From Podospora bellae-mahoneyi (lineage: Eukaryota > Ascomycota > Sordariomycetes > Sordariales > Podosporaceae), in contig NC_085882.1 in NCBI RefSeq assembly GCF_035222275.1, forward strand, positions 3,107,501 to 3,171,500: a stretch of 64,000 nt of DNA, in the 5' to 3' direction. The position numbers and the translations under genes were made by a program. The notes beneath the pieces were generated by a model, which saw nothing but the letters and a program-made list of their open reading frames with translations, was not told the origin of the DNA and searched no databases. How positions within the stretch are numbered: the stretch's first letter is position 1; the number at the start of each line of letters is the position of its first letter. Below are positions 55,069 to 64,000 of the stretch, in pieces.

Positions 55069-57189
55069 CTACCTCAACCGCCTCCCCATCACCTCCTCCT
55101 CCGTAATCTTCACCCCCGCCGCCGCCGTCTCCCCCCCAGCCAACCTCAACCGCCTCCCCTTCACCTCCTTCTCCTCCTCATTGACAGCCTTCTTCACCCC
55201 GGCCGCCTCCCTCGCCAACCTCAAATCCCCCAAACTCAACCCAACATCCCTAGCATAATCCCCAAACCCGTCCACCACCCCCCTCAAACTCCACCTCAAC
55301 CCTTCCAATATCTCCTCCACCTCCCTCGACTCCCTCCGCCCCTCCACATCCGTCCAGCTAACCACCACCCCCTCCCTGAAACCCTCCACCTTCCTCACCA
55401 ACCCCGTCAAGGTCCTCACCAACCCCGCCACATCCCTCTGCACATACCCATACTTGTCCTCCTGCAAACTCCTCACCGCCAGCCCACTAAGCGCAAAAGC
55501 AGCGTTCGCATACAGGCTCACCTCCCCAAACGGCTCCCCCAACAGCACCTTTGCCACCCCTCTGCGGTACGTCTGTCTAAACGGCCAACCAAACGGGCTC
55601 TCTACAAACTTGGTCGCAAAGTCCTTGGCCAAGCCCTCCGTGTCGTCCGTCCCCGTGGCCTGCTTCTGGGCCTTGATCAGCTCCTCCTTGGCAAACCCGG
55701 CGATTTTCCTCGCCCGCGGACTAAGCTGCGACGGCTGCCCCGGATCGGTAGCAATTTTTCCCACCGTCCGCTCGATCGCCTCCCGGTAGCCCCTTCTCTG
55801 GGGAGAAGGCTGAAAGACCTCCTCGTCTCTGGGGACCGTTTCAGTGAGACGTTTCTTTTCTGGGGCCCTGTTTCGGTCGAGATCCAACGCCGGATCCGGG
55901 ACGGTGGGTTTGCCGTACTTTTCGTAATTGTCGATTCTTGTTTCAATCTGCTTGAGGACGTCGATGCAGATCTTGTAGATCTGGGACCACATGGGCCCGT
56001 TCTTGCGGTCAATGTCCTCGTAGATGGCCTTGCGGCGGTCGGGGAAGTCGCGGGCGATGTAGGCTAGTTCCCACATAGCAAAACACTGGTTTTGTTAGTT
56101 CCATTCCTGATTGTAGAAAGGGGGCCATACCTGAATGGACAGCTTCTTGGCCTTCAACCCGTTCAGAAGACTGCCGTTAGGGTCCCTCGACTCTGAGGTG
56201 AGCGGCTTGTTGTTCTTAAGCGGGTTCTTGACCATGAACAGCGAAAAGGCTTCATTGCCGAGCGTCCACACAAACGTGAGCAGCACGCTGGTCCATAAGC
56301 ACCGCAGGATGATGGTCAACGAAAACGGAAGCGTCATGGGCGTCATGTTGGTCTTGGGGAGGTTGTAGACGGGCCGGAAGAGCGACATGGTAAGCCTCCA
56401 GACAAACCCCCGCAAGAAAACCGAGTACGTGATCATGGTGGCCGTGGTGGACGTCAAGGCCTGCGTCAAGGTGAAGACGACAATCTCGGGCAGCTTTTGC
56501 GCCAGCTTCTGGAGCTGCGTGTTAAAGTCTCCATCATCGGCATTGGCCTTCTTGTCCGCCTTTTTGTCCGCGTCCCGGGGTGGAGGCTTCGCGATGCCGT
56601 AGTGCAACCGGTCGACGTCGCTAAACAAATGTCTGAGACCGTGCCATACTCCCACCAACACGCAGTGTGTGGTCAAGAAAACGGCCTTCTCGTTCAATCT
56701 CGCGCGATCGGCGTGGTAGTAAGAGATGTACTCCAGCCCTGCGTCCTCAGACAGACACCACAGGTAGACTTGACTAAAGGCCCACGCTGAAAACGCATAG
56801 GTGAGAATCGTCTCGAGCGTGTTGAAGGACCGGAGGCTGTCGAGGAAGGTGGCAAAGGGAGAGCTCGTGGTGCGGACACCGGGGTGGTGTTGGGCGATCC
56901 GAAGGGTGATGATGAGAACGCCGCAGAGGAAGAAGAAGAATGTTCGAATGCCGGCTGGGCCAAGGGGGAACCACGCCCAGAGGACTGTTTGTGTTCTTAG
57001 GTTAGCTGATGTCTAATTCCCGCATACAAGACAGAACCAACATGAATCCCAACTGGCCAGAAGCAGGGCCTCCAAGTAGGCAACCACCAAGATCACCAAC
57101 CCGCTCGTCGCAAACCTCCGCTGCAGCGCGGGTTGGAGGAAATCCTTGTACGGCAGCACCCTCACTTTCGCAGCCGTGGCACCCGCCAT
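55069..57189 (-). CDS. NDC1: Nucleoporin Ndc1
   Basis: Ndc1 is a transmembrane nucleoporin that anchors the nuclear pore complex and, in yeasts, the spindle pole body in the nuclear envelope. Minus-strand model: 57189-57042, 56984-56131 and 56085-55069, 672 aa; introns 57 bp (GTTGGT..ACACAAACAG) and 45 bp (GTATGG, branch ACTAAC, CCAG). The N-terminus has KDFLQPALQRRFATSG, then SWDSFLWAWFPLGPAGIRT across the first junction, both typical of the family. About six membrane segments fall within residues 25-300, including FFFFLCGVLIITLRIAQ, and the C-terminal half is soluble and helical (CFAMWELAYIARDFPDRRKA). The ATG at 57189 starts MAGATAAKVRVLPYKDF. The gene shares a 512-bp promoter region with the divergent PEP12. 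Confidence 0.9.
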
Positions 57190-57701
57190 CTTGGGAAATT
57201 CGGCAGTCAGATCCAAGATTTGTGTGTTTGGCGGTGGTGGTGCAAAAACGGTGTCGTCGTTTATCGCTGTTGGGTATTAATGTCTGTCTGTCTGTCTGTT
57301 CAGTATTTTGTTAGTCTCTGCTTTCCATTGGGGGGTCCTTTGTAAATAAAAAATACCAAGCCTTTTCCCGCTCTCCACCCAAGCAGCAGCCAGCACAGCG
57401 CACTGTCCACTGGAAGGACCCCAAGAACGCGTCAAGCTCCGCCCCACATAATGTCTAGATAACCTCGTCTGATTGGCCTCACTCTACAATTACGTCGTTT
57501 GACAAGGGGACCCGATCCGCTGAGCTGACCAGTGCGCTGGGTTCCAGGCAACTGTGAACCACAAACCAACCTCCATCTCCAACCAAACTCCATTGGAAGT
57601 CATTGATAATAACAGGCTTGCGCAATCATTTATCCCCCCACCGTCGCTCTTTTCTTCCCTCTCTTTTCCCTCCCGTACTGTTTTCAACAACCAACGAAAA
57701 A
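57190..57701. other. Divergent promoter of NDC1 and PEP12
   Basis: 512 bp between opposite start codons. It includes a (TCTG)n run at about 57,281-57,300 and sequence GATTGGCC near 57,470, a CCAAT box on the minus strand. Confidence 0.45.
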
Positions 57702-58571
57702 ATGTCCTTCGACCGCCTCTCCGCCGCCGAGCAAGGCCGCTCCGGCCGCAACTACAACAACAACCAACCCCCCGCTCGCTCCTCCATCGCCGGGGGGTCC
57801 TACACCGACGACCCCGACTTCACCCGGCTCTACCAATCCCTCACCACCAAACTCTTCAAGCTCAACGGCAACAACCAGCGCCTGTCGGGGGAGATCTCCC
57901 ACCTCGGCACCCGCCGCGACACCCCCCGAGTCCGCGAGCGAGTCCACGAACTAATCGAAGAATCCCGCGATCTCTTCAAATCAGTCGGCGAAGGCGTCAA
58001 GAAAATCCAGACGTGGGACGAAGACGTCACACCAACCCAAAAATACCACCAGCAGAAACTCTCCCGTGACTTCACCACCTCTTTAACAGAATTCCAATCC
58101 CTCCAGCGGACTGCGTTGGAAAAACAAAAAGCTTCTGTTTCCGTGCTTCAGTCCGCCCTCCCGGCCACGTCACCTTCCCACCAACCCCAGGTTTTGTCGT
58201 CCTCCCACGGATCACAACAGCAACTCCTTCTTCAAGAACAAGAACTCGCCCGCCTAGCACCACAAGACGAGGTTGACTTTCAGGAGGCGCTCATTCTGGA
58301 ACGGGAGGAGGAAATCAGGAATATTGAGCAGGGTGTGGGGGATTTGAATGTGCTTTTTCAGCAGGTTGCGCAGATTGTGAATGAGCAGGGCGAGACGTTG
58401 GACACGATTGTGAATAATGTCGAGAATGTGAGGGATGACACGAGGGGGGCGGACAGGGAGCTGAGGAGCGCAGCGAGATATCAGAAGAATGCGAGGAGCA
58501 AGGCTTGTTGCTTGTTGCTGATTTTGGTGGTGATCCTGACGGTGGTTTTGTTGGCTGTGTTTTTGGGTTAG
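57702..58571 (+). CDS. PEP12: Syntaxin Pep12 (Qa-SNARE of endosome/prevacuole)
   Basis: A Qa-SNARE that drives fusion of Golgi-derived vesicles with the late endosome/prevacuolar compartment. Intron-less, 289 aa, close to the length of yeast Pep12. The N-terminal Habc-type region contains DPDFTRLYQSLTTKLFKLNG and RERVHELIEESRDLFKSV. A Gln/Ser linker leads to the SNARE motif at about 200-255 (LEREEEIRNIEQGVGDLNVL, with the zero-layer glutamine in LFQQVAQIVNEQGE). The C-terminal anchor is about 20 hydrophobic residues (CCLLLILVVILTVVLLAVFL). Pep12 is preferred over other Qa-SNAREs from the N-terminal sequence and size; Tlg2 is the main alternative. The ATG at 57702 starts MSFDRLSAAEQGRSG. Confidence 0.88.
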   Translation: MSFDRLSAAEQGRSGRNYNNNQPPARSSIAGGSYTDDPDFTRLYQSLTTKLFKLNGNNQRLSGEISHLGTRRDTPRVRERVHELIEESRDLFKSVGEGVKKIQTWDEDVTPTQKYHQQKLSRDFTTSLTEFQSLQRTALEKQKASVSVLQSALPATSPSHQPQVLSSSHGSQQQLLLQEQELARLAPQDEVDFQEALILEREEEIRNIEQGVGDLNVLFQQVAQIVNEQGETLDTIVNNVENVRDDTRGADRELRSAARYQKNARSKACCLLLILVVILTVVLLAVFLG

Positions 58572-58800
58572 ACGCGAGGAGAGGTCCAGTCAGGAGTTTA
58601 CGAGATAGATGACACATGGGTTTTTTTTTGTCTCTATGATGGTTCAAGGTTTGGAGGGCGCGATTCTTTGTTTTGTTCATTTTGTTCCGGCGCTTTGGAG
58701 TTTTGGCCTTGCGCAAGTAGCCTGCGAGCTTTTTGTCCTCCAAGACTCGCTTTCCTCTATATGTACAGTGCAGAATTTACAGTCATATCACGTCTACCCT

Positions 58801-60276
58801 TTATTTTCCCTTCTCCTCCTTTTTGACCCCTCGAACGGCAGAAAACCGAGACACTGGCCTCGCCGGGGCCGGTTTCGTCTGCGGCGGCACCTCCGCATCA
58901 TTCTTGACCACCGTAGTCGCGGTCGCCGCTCTTTTCGACGTCACCACCGGTGGCCTGGTAGTTGTCTCGGCCGTCTTCACCACCTCGACCACCGGCTTCC
59001 TCTTCTTCTCCACCGGCATGGGATAAATGAAATACGGCTCCAGCCTCATCCTCATCAGCTCCTTTGGCTTCTCCACCGGCCAGACCAAATCAAACAGCCT
59101 CTTCGCCATCCAATTACCCAAGCTGGACGTGATCCAGTAAAGGTGCATCGCGGCCGGCAACCCAATCGTCAACGGCCCGACAAGGACCGAGAACCAAAAG
59201 TTCAGCCTCGCTCCCGTGAGCATCAGCCTCCGGCGGAACTCCTCTTTCCCGGTGAGCTTCTCGTCCGGGTTCACGACTGGGGCTTTACCAAACATCCTGG
59301 CGAGTTTTGTCTTGTCCTTGGGGATCGCGTTGGCGACGAGGACGGCCGAGAGGGTCAAGGGGAGGATGTGGTAGGGGTCGGAGAGGGCAAAGTCTGGGAT
59401 CCAGAGGATGCCCTCCATTGCTGGTTGGGTTGTTGTTGCTGTTGTTGTTGTTGTTGTTGCTGTGGTGGTGGCGATGTCCTGGGCGTATGATGAGATGGCT
59501 TCGGTGAGGGAGTTATCTAAGTGTGGTGGGGGTAGGGTGGGCTTGATAGCAGAATTAGCCAGCTCGACAGGATCGGCAGCCTTTGCTGTGACCGGTTTCT
59601 CACGAAACCAGTTCAGTATCGACCCCAGCAGACCCCCCGTGGCGGTGCTCTGCCATCTGATTGCCTCGATGCCCAAGAGCCACACGGGAAAAGTTACGAG
59701 CTGGGCTGCAATGATGCGCCAGGGTTGGAGCTTCCATCGCTTTCTGAATTTGTTGTTGGCTTTGGTATGAAGCACGGGGAGCTTCTGGAGGAGATGGTCC
59801 ATCTTGCTGGCTTTCCCTTTTTGTTGAGCCGTCTGCCTTTGGACTTCTTGGACGGCGAAGATCTCGGAGAGATGGCGTAGCTTGGCTTGTCTGTGGAAGG
59901 TGCTCTGGACGTAGAGGCGTGTGGGGAGGCGGAGGACCATGTTGAGGGAGATGGCGAAGAGGGGGATGGTGAGGTACCATGGGATGTTGAGGGAGGTGTG
60001 GAGGAAGAGAAGGTACTCTTGGGCGTTGTATATGGCTGTGTCGAAGGCGTTAATGAGGGAGAAGGACCTGGTTTGGGGTTGACTGTTGAGTTTGTGCTGT
60101 AATAGTCTGGTTCCTGGTCTGAGAGGTGTGGATGAGGCAGGTGAGGTGAAGGCCGGGTGGGAGGCTCTGTTGTGAGCAGCTAAGCTGAAGGCGCGGATAG
60201 CTGATGGGGAAATGGACAGAGCCCCTGAGCTCCGGACGGCCCGTAGACGGCCGATTGCTCTCATGGCATGGGCCAT
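58801..60276 (-). CDS. COX18: Mitochondrial inner-membrane insertase Cox18 (Oxa2), YidC/Oxa1 family
   Basis: Cox18/Oxa2 helps export the C-terminal tail of Cox2 across the inner membrane during complex IV assembly. Single exon, 491 aa. The first 70 residues are Arg/Ser/Ala-rich without acids, a mitochondrial presequence. Family features are LFLHTSLNIPWYLTIPLF, TRLYVQSTFHRQAKLRHLSE, WLLGIEAIRW and PAAMHLYWITSSLGNW, spaced as in the YidC/Oxa1/Cox18 core with its conserved membrane helices. The C-terminal extension is basic and Thr/Val/Pro-rich. A (TTG)n run in the gene (59,440-59,460) encodes a Thr/Ala-rich loop. Cox18 is preferred to Oxa1 from the sequence around the first helix. The gene is divergent from ALG11, 658 bp apart. 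Confidence 0.87.
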   Translation of the reverse strand: MAHAMRAIGRLRAVRSSGALSISPSAIRAFSLAAHNRASHPAFTSPASSTPLRPGTRLLQHKLNSQPQTRSFSLINAFDTAIYNAQEYLLFLHTSLNIPWYLTIPLFAISLNMVLRLPTRLYVQSTFHRQAKLRHLSEIFAVQEVQRQTAQQKGKASKMDHLLQKLPVLHTKANNKFRKRWKLQPWRIIAAQLVTFPVWLLGIEAIRWQSTATGGLLGSILNWFREKPVTAKAADPVELANSAIKPTLPPPHLDNSLTEAISSYAQDIATTTATTTTTTATTTQPAMEGILWIPDFALSDPYHILPLTLSAVLVANAIPKDKTKLARMFGKAPVVNPDEKLTGKEEFRRRLMLTGARLNFWFSVLVGPLTIGLPAAMHLYWITSSLGNWMAKRLFDLVWPVEKPKELMRMRLEPYFIYPMPVEKKRKPVVEVVKTAETTTRPPVVTSKRAATATTVVKNDAEVPPQTKPAPARPVSRFSAVRGVKKEEKGK

Positions 60277-60934
60277 GGTGAGCGTGGGGTATCTAGCTAG
60301 GTGTGCGTAAAGTGGGAAGGGTGAGCTGAGAAATGTCGACCAGAAAGGTCCTGTAGAGAGACCCGACTGTTTCTTGGCATCTTACCCGCTAGAAGGGTGG
60401 CAGGGGAGCCCTGTAAGCCACTAAATCTGGCCCGTGCTTCTGGTAGCTGCACGGGAACGTGGGGCGTGACAGGGAAGCTGCATCGTACGTCAAGCGCCAT
60501 CCATGCCCTCATCCATTGCTCTGACCAGCTTGCAGCTTACTGCGTAAACCTTCTTCCACCTCCCGTCTCTGTACACGCTCGTGACTTGAGCTCTACATTG
60601 ACATTCTATCCTTTCGACTCTGTTGCCCGCCTCCTAAGACCTTCATATCTACTTATCCACACCCACCTGATACTTCATTTCGTTCCCTCAAACCTCCATC
60701 CAACAACTGGCTTGCCCGTTGTTTGCCCATCGACAGTTGGAAGCATAGCGCGCTCCAAGCTCAGAGCTTCCCTCCCGAACCTCCCTCCTCCTCCTCCTCC
60801 CGGTGGTCGGCGTGCCACTTCGGCCTCTGAAACAGCCGTGCCTCTTCCCCTTTCCCACGATCCTGTTCCCGACGAGCCGAGCGAGCCCCTCACACGCCGT
60901 CAGCACATGAAAGAGAAAGTCAAAGCCCTCCGGA
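60277..60934. other. Divergent promoter of COX18 and ALG11
   Basis: 658 bp between opposite start codons. A 233-codon open frame on the plus strand overlaps the ALG11 start in another phase; it has no motif and is taken as 5' UTR. Confidence 0.4.
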
Positions 60935-62761
60935 ATGCCGTCAAGTATCTCTTCTCTCGCCGTCGTTCCCGCGTTATGTCTCATTCCCATCCTCGCCCTC
61001 GCGGGCCCGTTGCTGTTCCGCGCCGTGGGAGCTTTGCTGGGGTTGTACCTTCGCAAGAAGACGGATGGTCGGTTGTCGCATATCCTCGAGCTCACTGAGC
61101 AGGACGAAAAGAAGTGGCGGGAAGGCCGGAGGAGCAGCGGTAGCAGTAGCAGCAGTGGGAAGGATGAGGAGTGGGAGGAGGTGGACACATACACTGTTGG
61201 GACGTCGGGGAATGGGGGCAAGGGTGAGGCGGACTGGGATGGTGTCGTGGGCTTCTTTCACCCTTTTTGGTAGGTCTACTTCTTCCCTGCACCACGCAGA
61301 CTGGGGAGGATATGGCTAATGAGACCTCAAGTAATGCTGGAGGTGGTGGAGAGAGAGTTCTGTGGGCGGCCATCCGTGCGACACAGCAGCGCTGGCCAAA
61401 AGCAAAGTGTATAGTTTACACTGGGGATCATGATGTGAACAAGGATGCCATCCTGTCTAGAGTCGAGGTATGTCACCTTTGGCTTCTACATCTGCTGCCG
61501 TCGTTGCTAATCTGGTCAGAACCGCTTCAACATTCACCTCCACCCTCCCACCGTCAATTTTCTCTACCTCACCACCCGCCATTGGGTCCTCGCCTCCACA
61601 TGGCCGCGCTTCACTCTTGCCGGCCAGTCTTTTGGTTCCCTCATCGTGGCCTGGGATGCCTTCAGTCTTTTGGTTCCCGACATTTTTGTTGACACCATGG
61701 GCTACGCCTTTGCGCTTGGGCTCTCCAAGTTTTTGTTTCCGGAAATTCCCACGGCCGCATACGTGCATTATCCCACCATTTCTACCGACATGCTCGAATC
61801 TCTTGATCCCACCTCCACCGTTGGCTCTCAGGGGGTCCACGCCGGCCAGGGCACCGGCACTCGCGGCAAGGCCAAGAAGCTGTACTGGAAGCTATTCGCC
61901 AAGGTCTATTCCCATGTTGGGGCTTCCGCAGACGTGGTCATGACCAACTCTACCTGGACTATGGGTCACATTCAGAAACTATGGGGTCCCTTGAGAAGAT
62001 CTAACAGGCCAATTGCTGTGGTGTATCCTCCGGTGGCCGTCAGTGAACTCGAGCAAGAAGTCGAAGTCTCCCCTGAAAGCGAAAAGAAGAGGGAAAAGGT
62101 GCTGCTATACATTGCGCAGTTCCGACCAGAAAAGAACCACCAGCTTATCCTCCAGGCCTTTGCCGAGTTTGTCAAAACGAGCAAGAGCCCGGCGGCCAAG
62201 GAGGCGAAGCTGGTGTTGGTGGGCAGTGTAAGGGATGATCACGACTCCAAGAGGGTGTATCAGCTCCGGTTGCTGGTGAACGAGCTGCACATCAAGGCCA
62301 GGGTGGAGTTTCATCTGGATGCGAGCTGGCCTGAGATCTTGGAGTGGCTGAGGAGGGCGAGCGTGGGCGTGAACGGGATGTGGAATGAGCACTTTGGCAT
62401 CGGGGTGGTGGAGTACCAGGCTGCTGGGTTGGTGAGCGTGGTGCATGATAGCGGGGGGCCGAAGATGGATATTGTTGTGGACGTCGAGGGGGGGTTTACT
62501 GGTGAGTGCAACAGGGCGACACACGAGAAGAGTGGTGCTGATGATGTGGTGACAGGCTTCCATGCTACGACTCCGAGCGAGTTTGCTGAGGGGTTTGAAA
62601 AGGCGTTGAGCTTGGAGAACCCGTTGGAGGTGAGGCTGCGGGCGAGGGAGAGTGCAAAGAGGTTTACGGAGGAGGAGTTTGCGAGGAGGTGGGTGAGGGA
62701 GATGGAACCTGTTATCGGCCTGAACGAGTTGAAGGTCACGACGGAGAAGAGGAGGGTGTAG
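60935..62761 (+). CDS. ALG11: GDP-Man:Man3GlcNAc2-PP-dolichol alpha-1,2-mannosyltransferase Alg11
   Basis: Alg11 adds the fourth and fifth mannoses to the dolichol-linked oligosaccharide on the cytosolic face of the ER. Model: 60935-61269, 61332-61467, 61520-62501 and 62556-62761, 552 aa, the usual family length. An N-terminal membrane helix ([20 protein letters not shown]) anchors it. The signature [16 protein letters not shown] is formed across the first intron, followed by [20 protein letters not shown]. The glycosyltransferase-4 donor site has [12 protein letters not shown] and the E-x7-E motif in [15 protein letters not shown]. The last intron (54 bp, GTGAGT..GTGACAG) is a multiple of three and stop-free; removing it gives the conserved [15 protein letters not shown]. 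Identity is secure. Confidence 0.95.
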
Positions 62762-63303
62762 GGGGCTTGATTTTGCTTGCGACAATAGAATACATGGATA
62801 CCCTTTTTTTCCTGAAGTCATTAATGGTGGGATGGGCTGAAGGGGATATGGTGTTGAAAGGGGGGCTTTATTATGATTGATTTTGTTCACATCTCATCCT
62901 TGGGACATTGATTGCAGTGAATGAAGGGATCAGGGGTGACATCTAGATCAGGAATGGTCCGTGCACGCACCGAGGTTTCAACCACTGACTGGTAGGTAAA
63001 CTCTGCATTTCTCATCTCAAACTCATATCCAAACTCGAAGAGGAAACTTGCCTCGACCACAAATCACAATCCTGCCTTCTGCAGGTACATGCAAATTCAG
63101 ACGAACTCATCGCAAAAGATCAACCGGGGCTCGGATTTATCGCTAAACCAGCAGCACACAAAAATCTCATGCGATTCGGTGCCATCAGAGTTTTTTCGAA
63201 GGGACCTTCTCTCGGCACTTTTTTCAAAACTGCAGCCTCGCTGCGCTATAGCAGCCAATCATATTCAACCAGATTCTGCTTCACAACCTCGACCGGTGTC
63301 AAA
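62762..63303. other. Intergenic between ALG11 and TRM2
   Basis: 541 bp with a 3' UTR-like AT-rich part to 62,890 and a pre-start region. Nothing else is recognised. Confidence 0.4.
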
Positions 63304-64000
63304 ATGGCTTCCACGTCGGCACCTGCCGCGGCTGGGGGTGGTGAAGGAGTCCAGCAGATCGACAGCTACAAGCTCCAACATCAGCAACAGAAGCAGCAGA
63401 CAGGAAAGAGACCATTTCAGAACGGCCAAGGCGGCGGTGGAAAGGGTGGACGTGGTGGCAAGTTCAAGAAGAAGGGCAAGAAGGCGAAGCCGCCTGCCGA
63501 GGGTGGACACGATGAGGTCCTCCGGCTTGATATCGAGGCTCTGATGGCCAAGAGCAGGAACGAGGCCGCCGAGGGTGCTGAGGGTGAAGAAGCTGCCGCC
63601 GAGGAGGAAAATTTGCCAGAGCAGGGGAGCGAAGTTCTTGTCGAAGTTGTGGCATTGTCTTCCACCGGTGACGGCCTGGCAAAGATGAAGGGCTCTGATC
63701 GCATCTATGTCGTCCCGTTCGCCGTTCCGGGAGATATGGTCACGGTCAAGGCCTACCGCCACGAAGAAACCCACACCGTCGCCGACTTCATTTCTGTGGT
63801 CGACCCCTCTCCCCTCCGCGACGACAGCCGCATCCAGTGCGAGTACTTCTCCAAGTGCTCCGGCTGCCAGTTCCAAATGCTCGACTACGCCGAACAGCTC
63901 CGGATCAAGAGGGAGACTGTCGTCAAGGCCTACAAGAACTTCTCCCAGCTCACCCCCGAGCTCGTCCCCGAGATTTTGGACACCATCGGCTCCCCTCTGC
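63304..64000 (+). CDS. TRM2: tRNA (uracil-5-)-methyltransferase Trm2, 5' part
   Basis: Trm2 methylates U54 of tRNA to ribothymidine using S-adenosylmethionine. The frame opens at the ATG at 63304 and runs off the window after 232 codons, so only the N-terminal part is seen. A Gln/Gly/Lys-rich start (KKGKKAKPP) precedes a TRAM-type fold: EVLVEVVALSSTGDGLAKMK and YVVPFAVPGDMVTVKAY. Next comes the cysteine cluster C-x5-C-x2-C in CEYFSKCSGCQFQ, as in TrmA/RumA-type enzymes that carry an Fe-S cluster, then LDYAEQLRIKRETVVKAY. The methyltransferase domain itself lies beyond the window. The family is clear; Trm2 is inferred because it is the fungal member with this architecture. Confidence 0.88.
   Translation, partial: MASTSAPAAAGGGEGVQQIDSYKLQHQQQKQQTGKRPFQNGQGGGGKGGRGGKFKKKGKKAKPPAEGGHDEVLRLDIEALMAKSRNEAAEGAEGEEAAAEEENLPEQGSEVLVEVVALSSTGDGLAKMKGSDRIYVVPFAVPGDMVTVKAYRHEETHTVADFISVVDPSPLRDDSRIQCEYFSKCSGCQFQMLDYAEQLRIKRETVVKAYKNFSQLTPELVPEILDTIGSPL

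Noticed and set aside
60397-61098. A 233-codon frame overlapping the ALG11 start
   Set aside because: It is in a different phase from ALG11, lacks a recognisable domain, and covers the expected promoter and leader; the ALG11 start at 60935 gives a normal-length protein with its membrane anchor.

Overview
This window is nuclear DNA of a filamentous ascomycete, most likely a Sordariomycete close to Podospora or Chaetomium (Sordariales). The evidence is the many short introns (mostly 45-115 bp) with GT..AG ends and CTAAC/CTGAC branch sites, two Zn2Cys6 transcription factors, fungal-type orthologues (Psp1, Ndc1, Pep12, Cox18, Alg11, Trm2), and one AT-rich transposon relic whose terminal repeats differ mostly by C/T and G/A changes, as expected from repeat-induced point mutation (RIP). 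All gene models below were spliced by eye; reading phase was checked across every junction. Function calls rest on recognised motifs and family knowledge, not on a database search.

Layout. 0.3-2.7 kb: two small multi-pass membrane proteins (+). 3.0-6.4 kb: RFC1, the large clamp-loader subunit (-). 6.9-7.9 kb: mitochondrial ribosomal protein uL16m (+). 8.7-9.5 kb: cytosolic ribosomal protein eL15 (-). 10.7-13.5 kb: a PSP1-domain protein (-) with a probable GC-AG intron. 13.5-19.6 kb: gene-free, holding a 1,245-bp TIR element flanked by TA (15,840-17,084). 19.6-20.7 kb: NFU1 (-), divergent from a zf-HIT protein (+) at 21.4-22.4 kb whose reading frame is shifted in a C5 run. 23.2-24.6 kb: an unrecognised low-complexity protein (-). 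27.4-30.5 kb: a RasGEF fused to a degenerate Ras-like GTPase domain (+). 30.5-34.7 kb: gene-poor and rich in microsatellites, including a 94-nt T run.

34.7-38.2 kb: a large Zn2Cys6 regulator (+). 41.5-43.5 kb: an aromatic-ring flavin monooxygenase of the phenol hydroxylase type (+), convergent with a second Zn2Cys6 regulator (44.0-46.1 kb, -) whose zinc cluster is built from 13-bp and 10-bp micro-exons. 49.6-51.4 kb: a single-pass membrane protein with three six-cysteine repeats (+). 53.8-54.3 kb: a small secreted protein (+). 55.1-57.2 kb: NDC1 nucleoporin (-), divergent from the PEP12 syntaxin (+). 58.8-60.3 kb: COX18 insertase (-), divergent from ALG11 mannosyltransferase (+). 63.3-64.0 kb: the 5' part of TRM2, running off the window (+).

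Most genes are housekeeping: replication, two ribosomes, Fe-S delivery, nuclear pore, vesicle fusion, respiratory assembly, N-glycosylation and tRNA modification. The only stretch suggesting accessory metabolism is 34-51 kb, where two zinc-cluster regulators, a flavin hydroxylase and a Cys-repeat surface protein sit among 3-4-kb gene-free gaps. I see no CRISPR array, rRNA, confident tRNA or virus-like element. I found no clear undescribed multi-gene system. The points most worth following up are the micro-exon zinc cluster, the RIP-like TIR element, the Cys-repeat membrane protein, the zf-HIT frameshift and the C-to-G skew inside genes.
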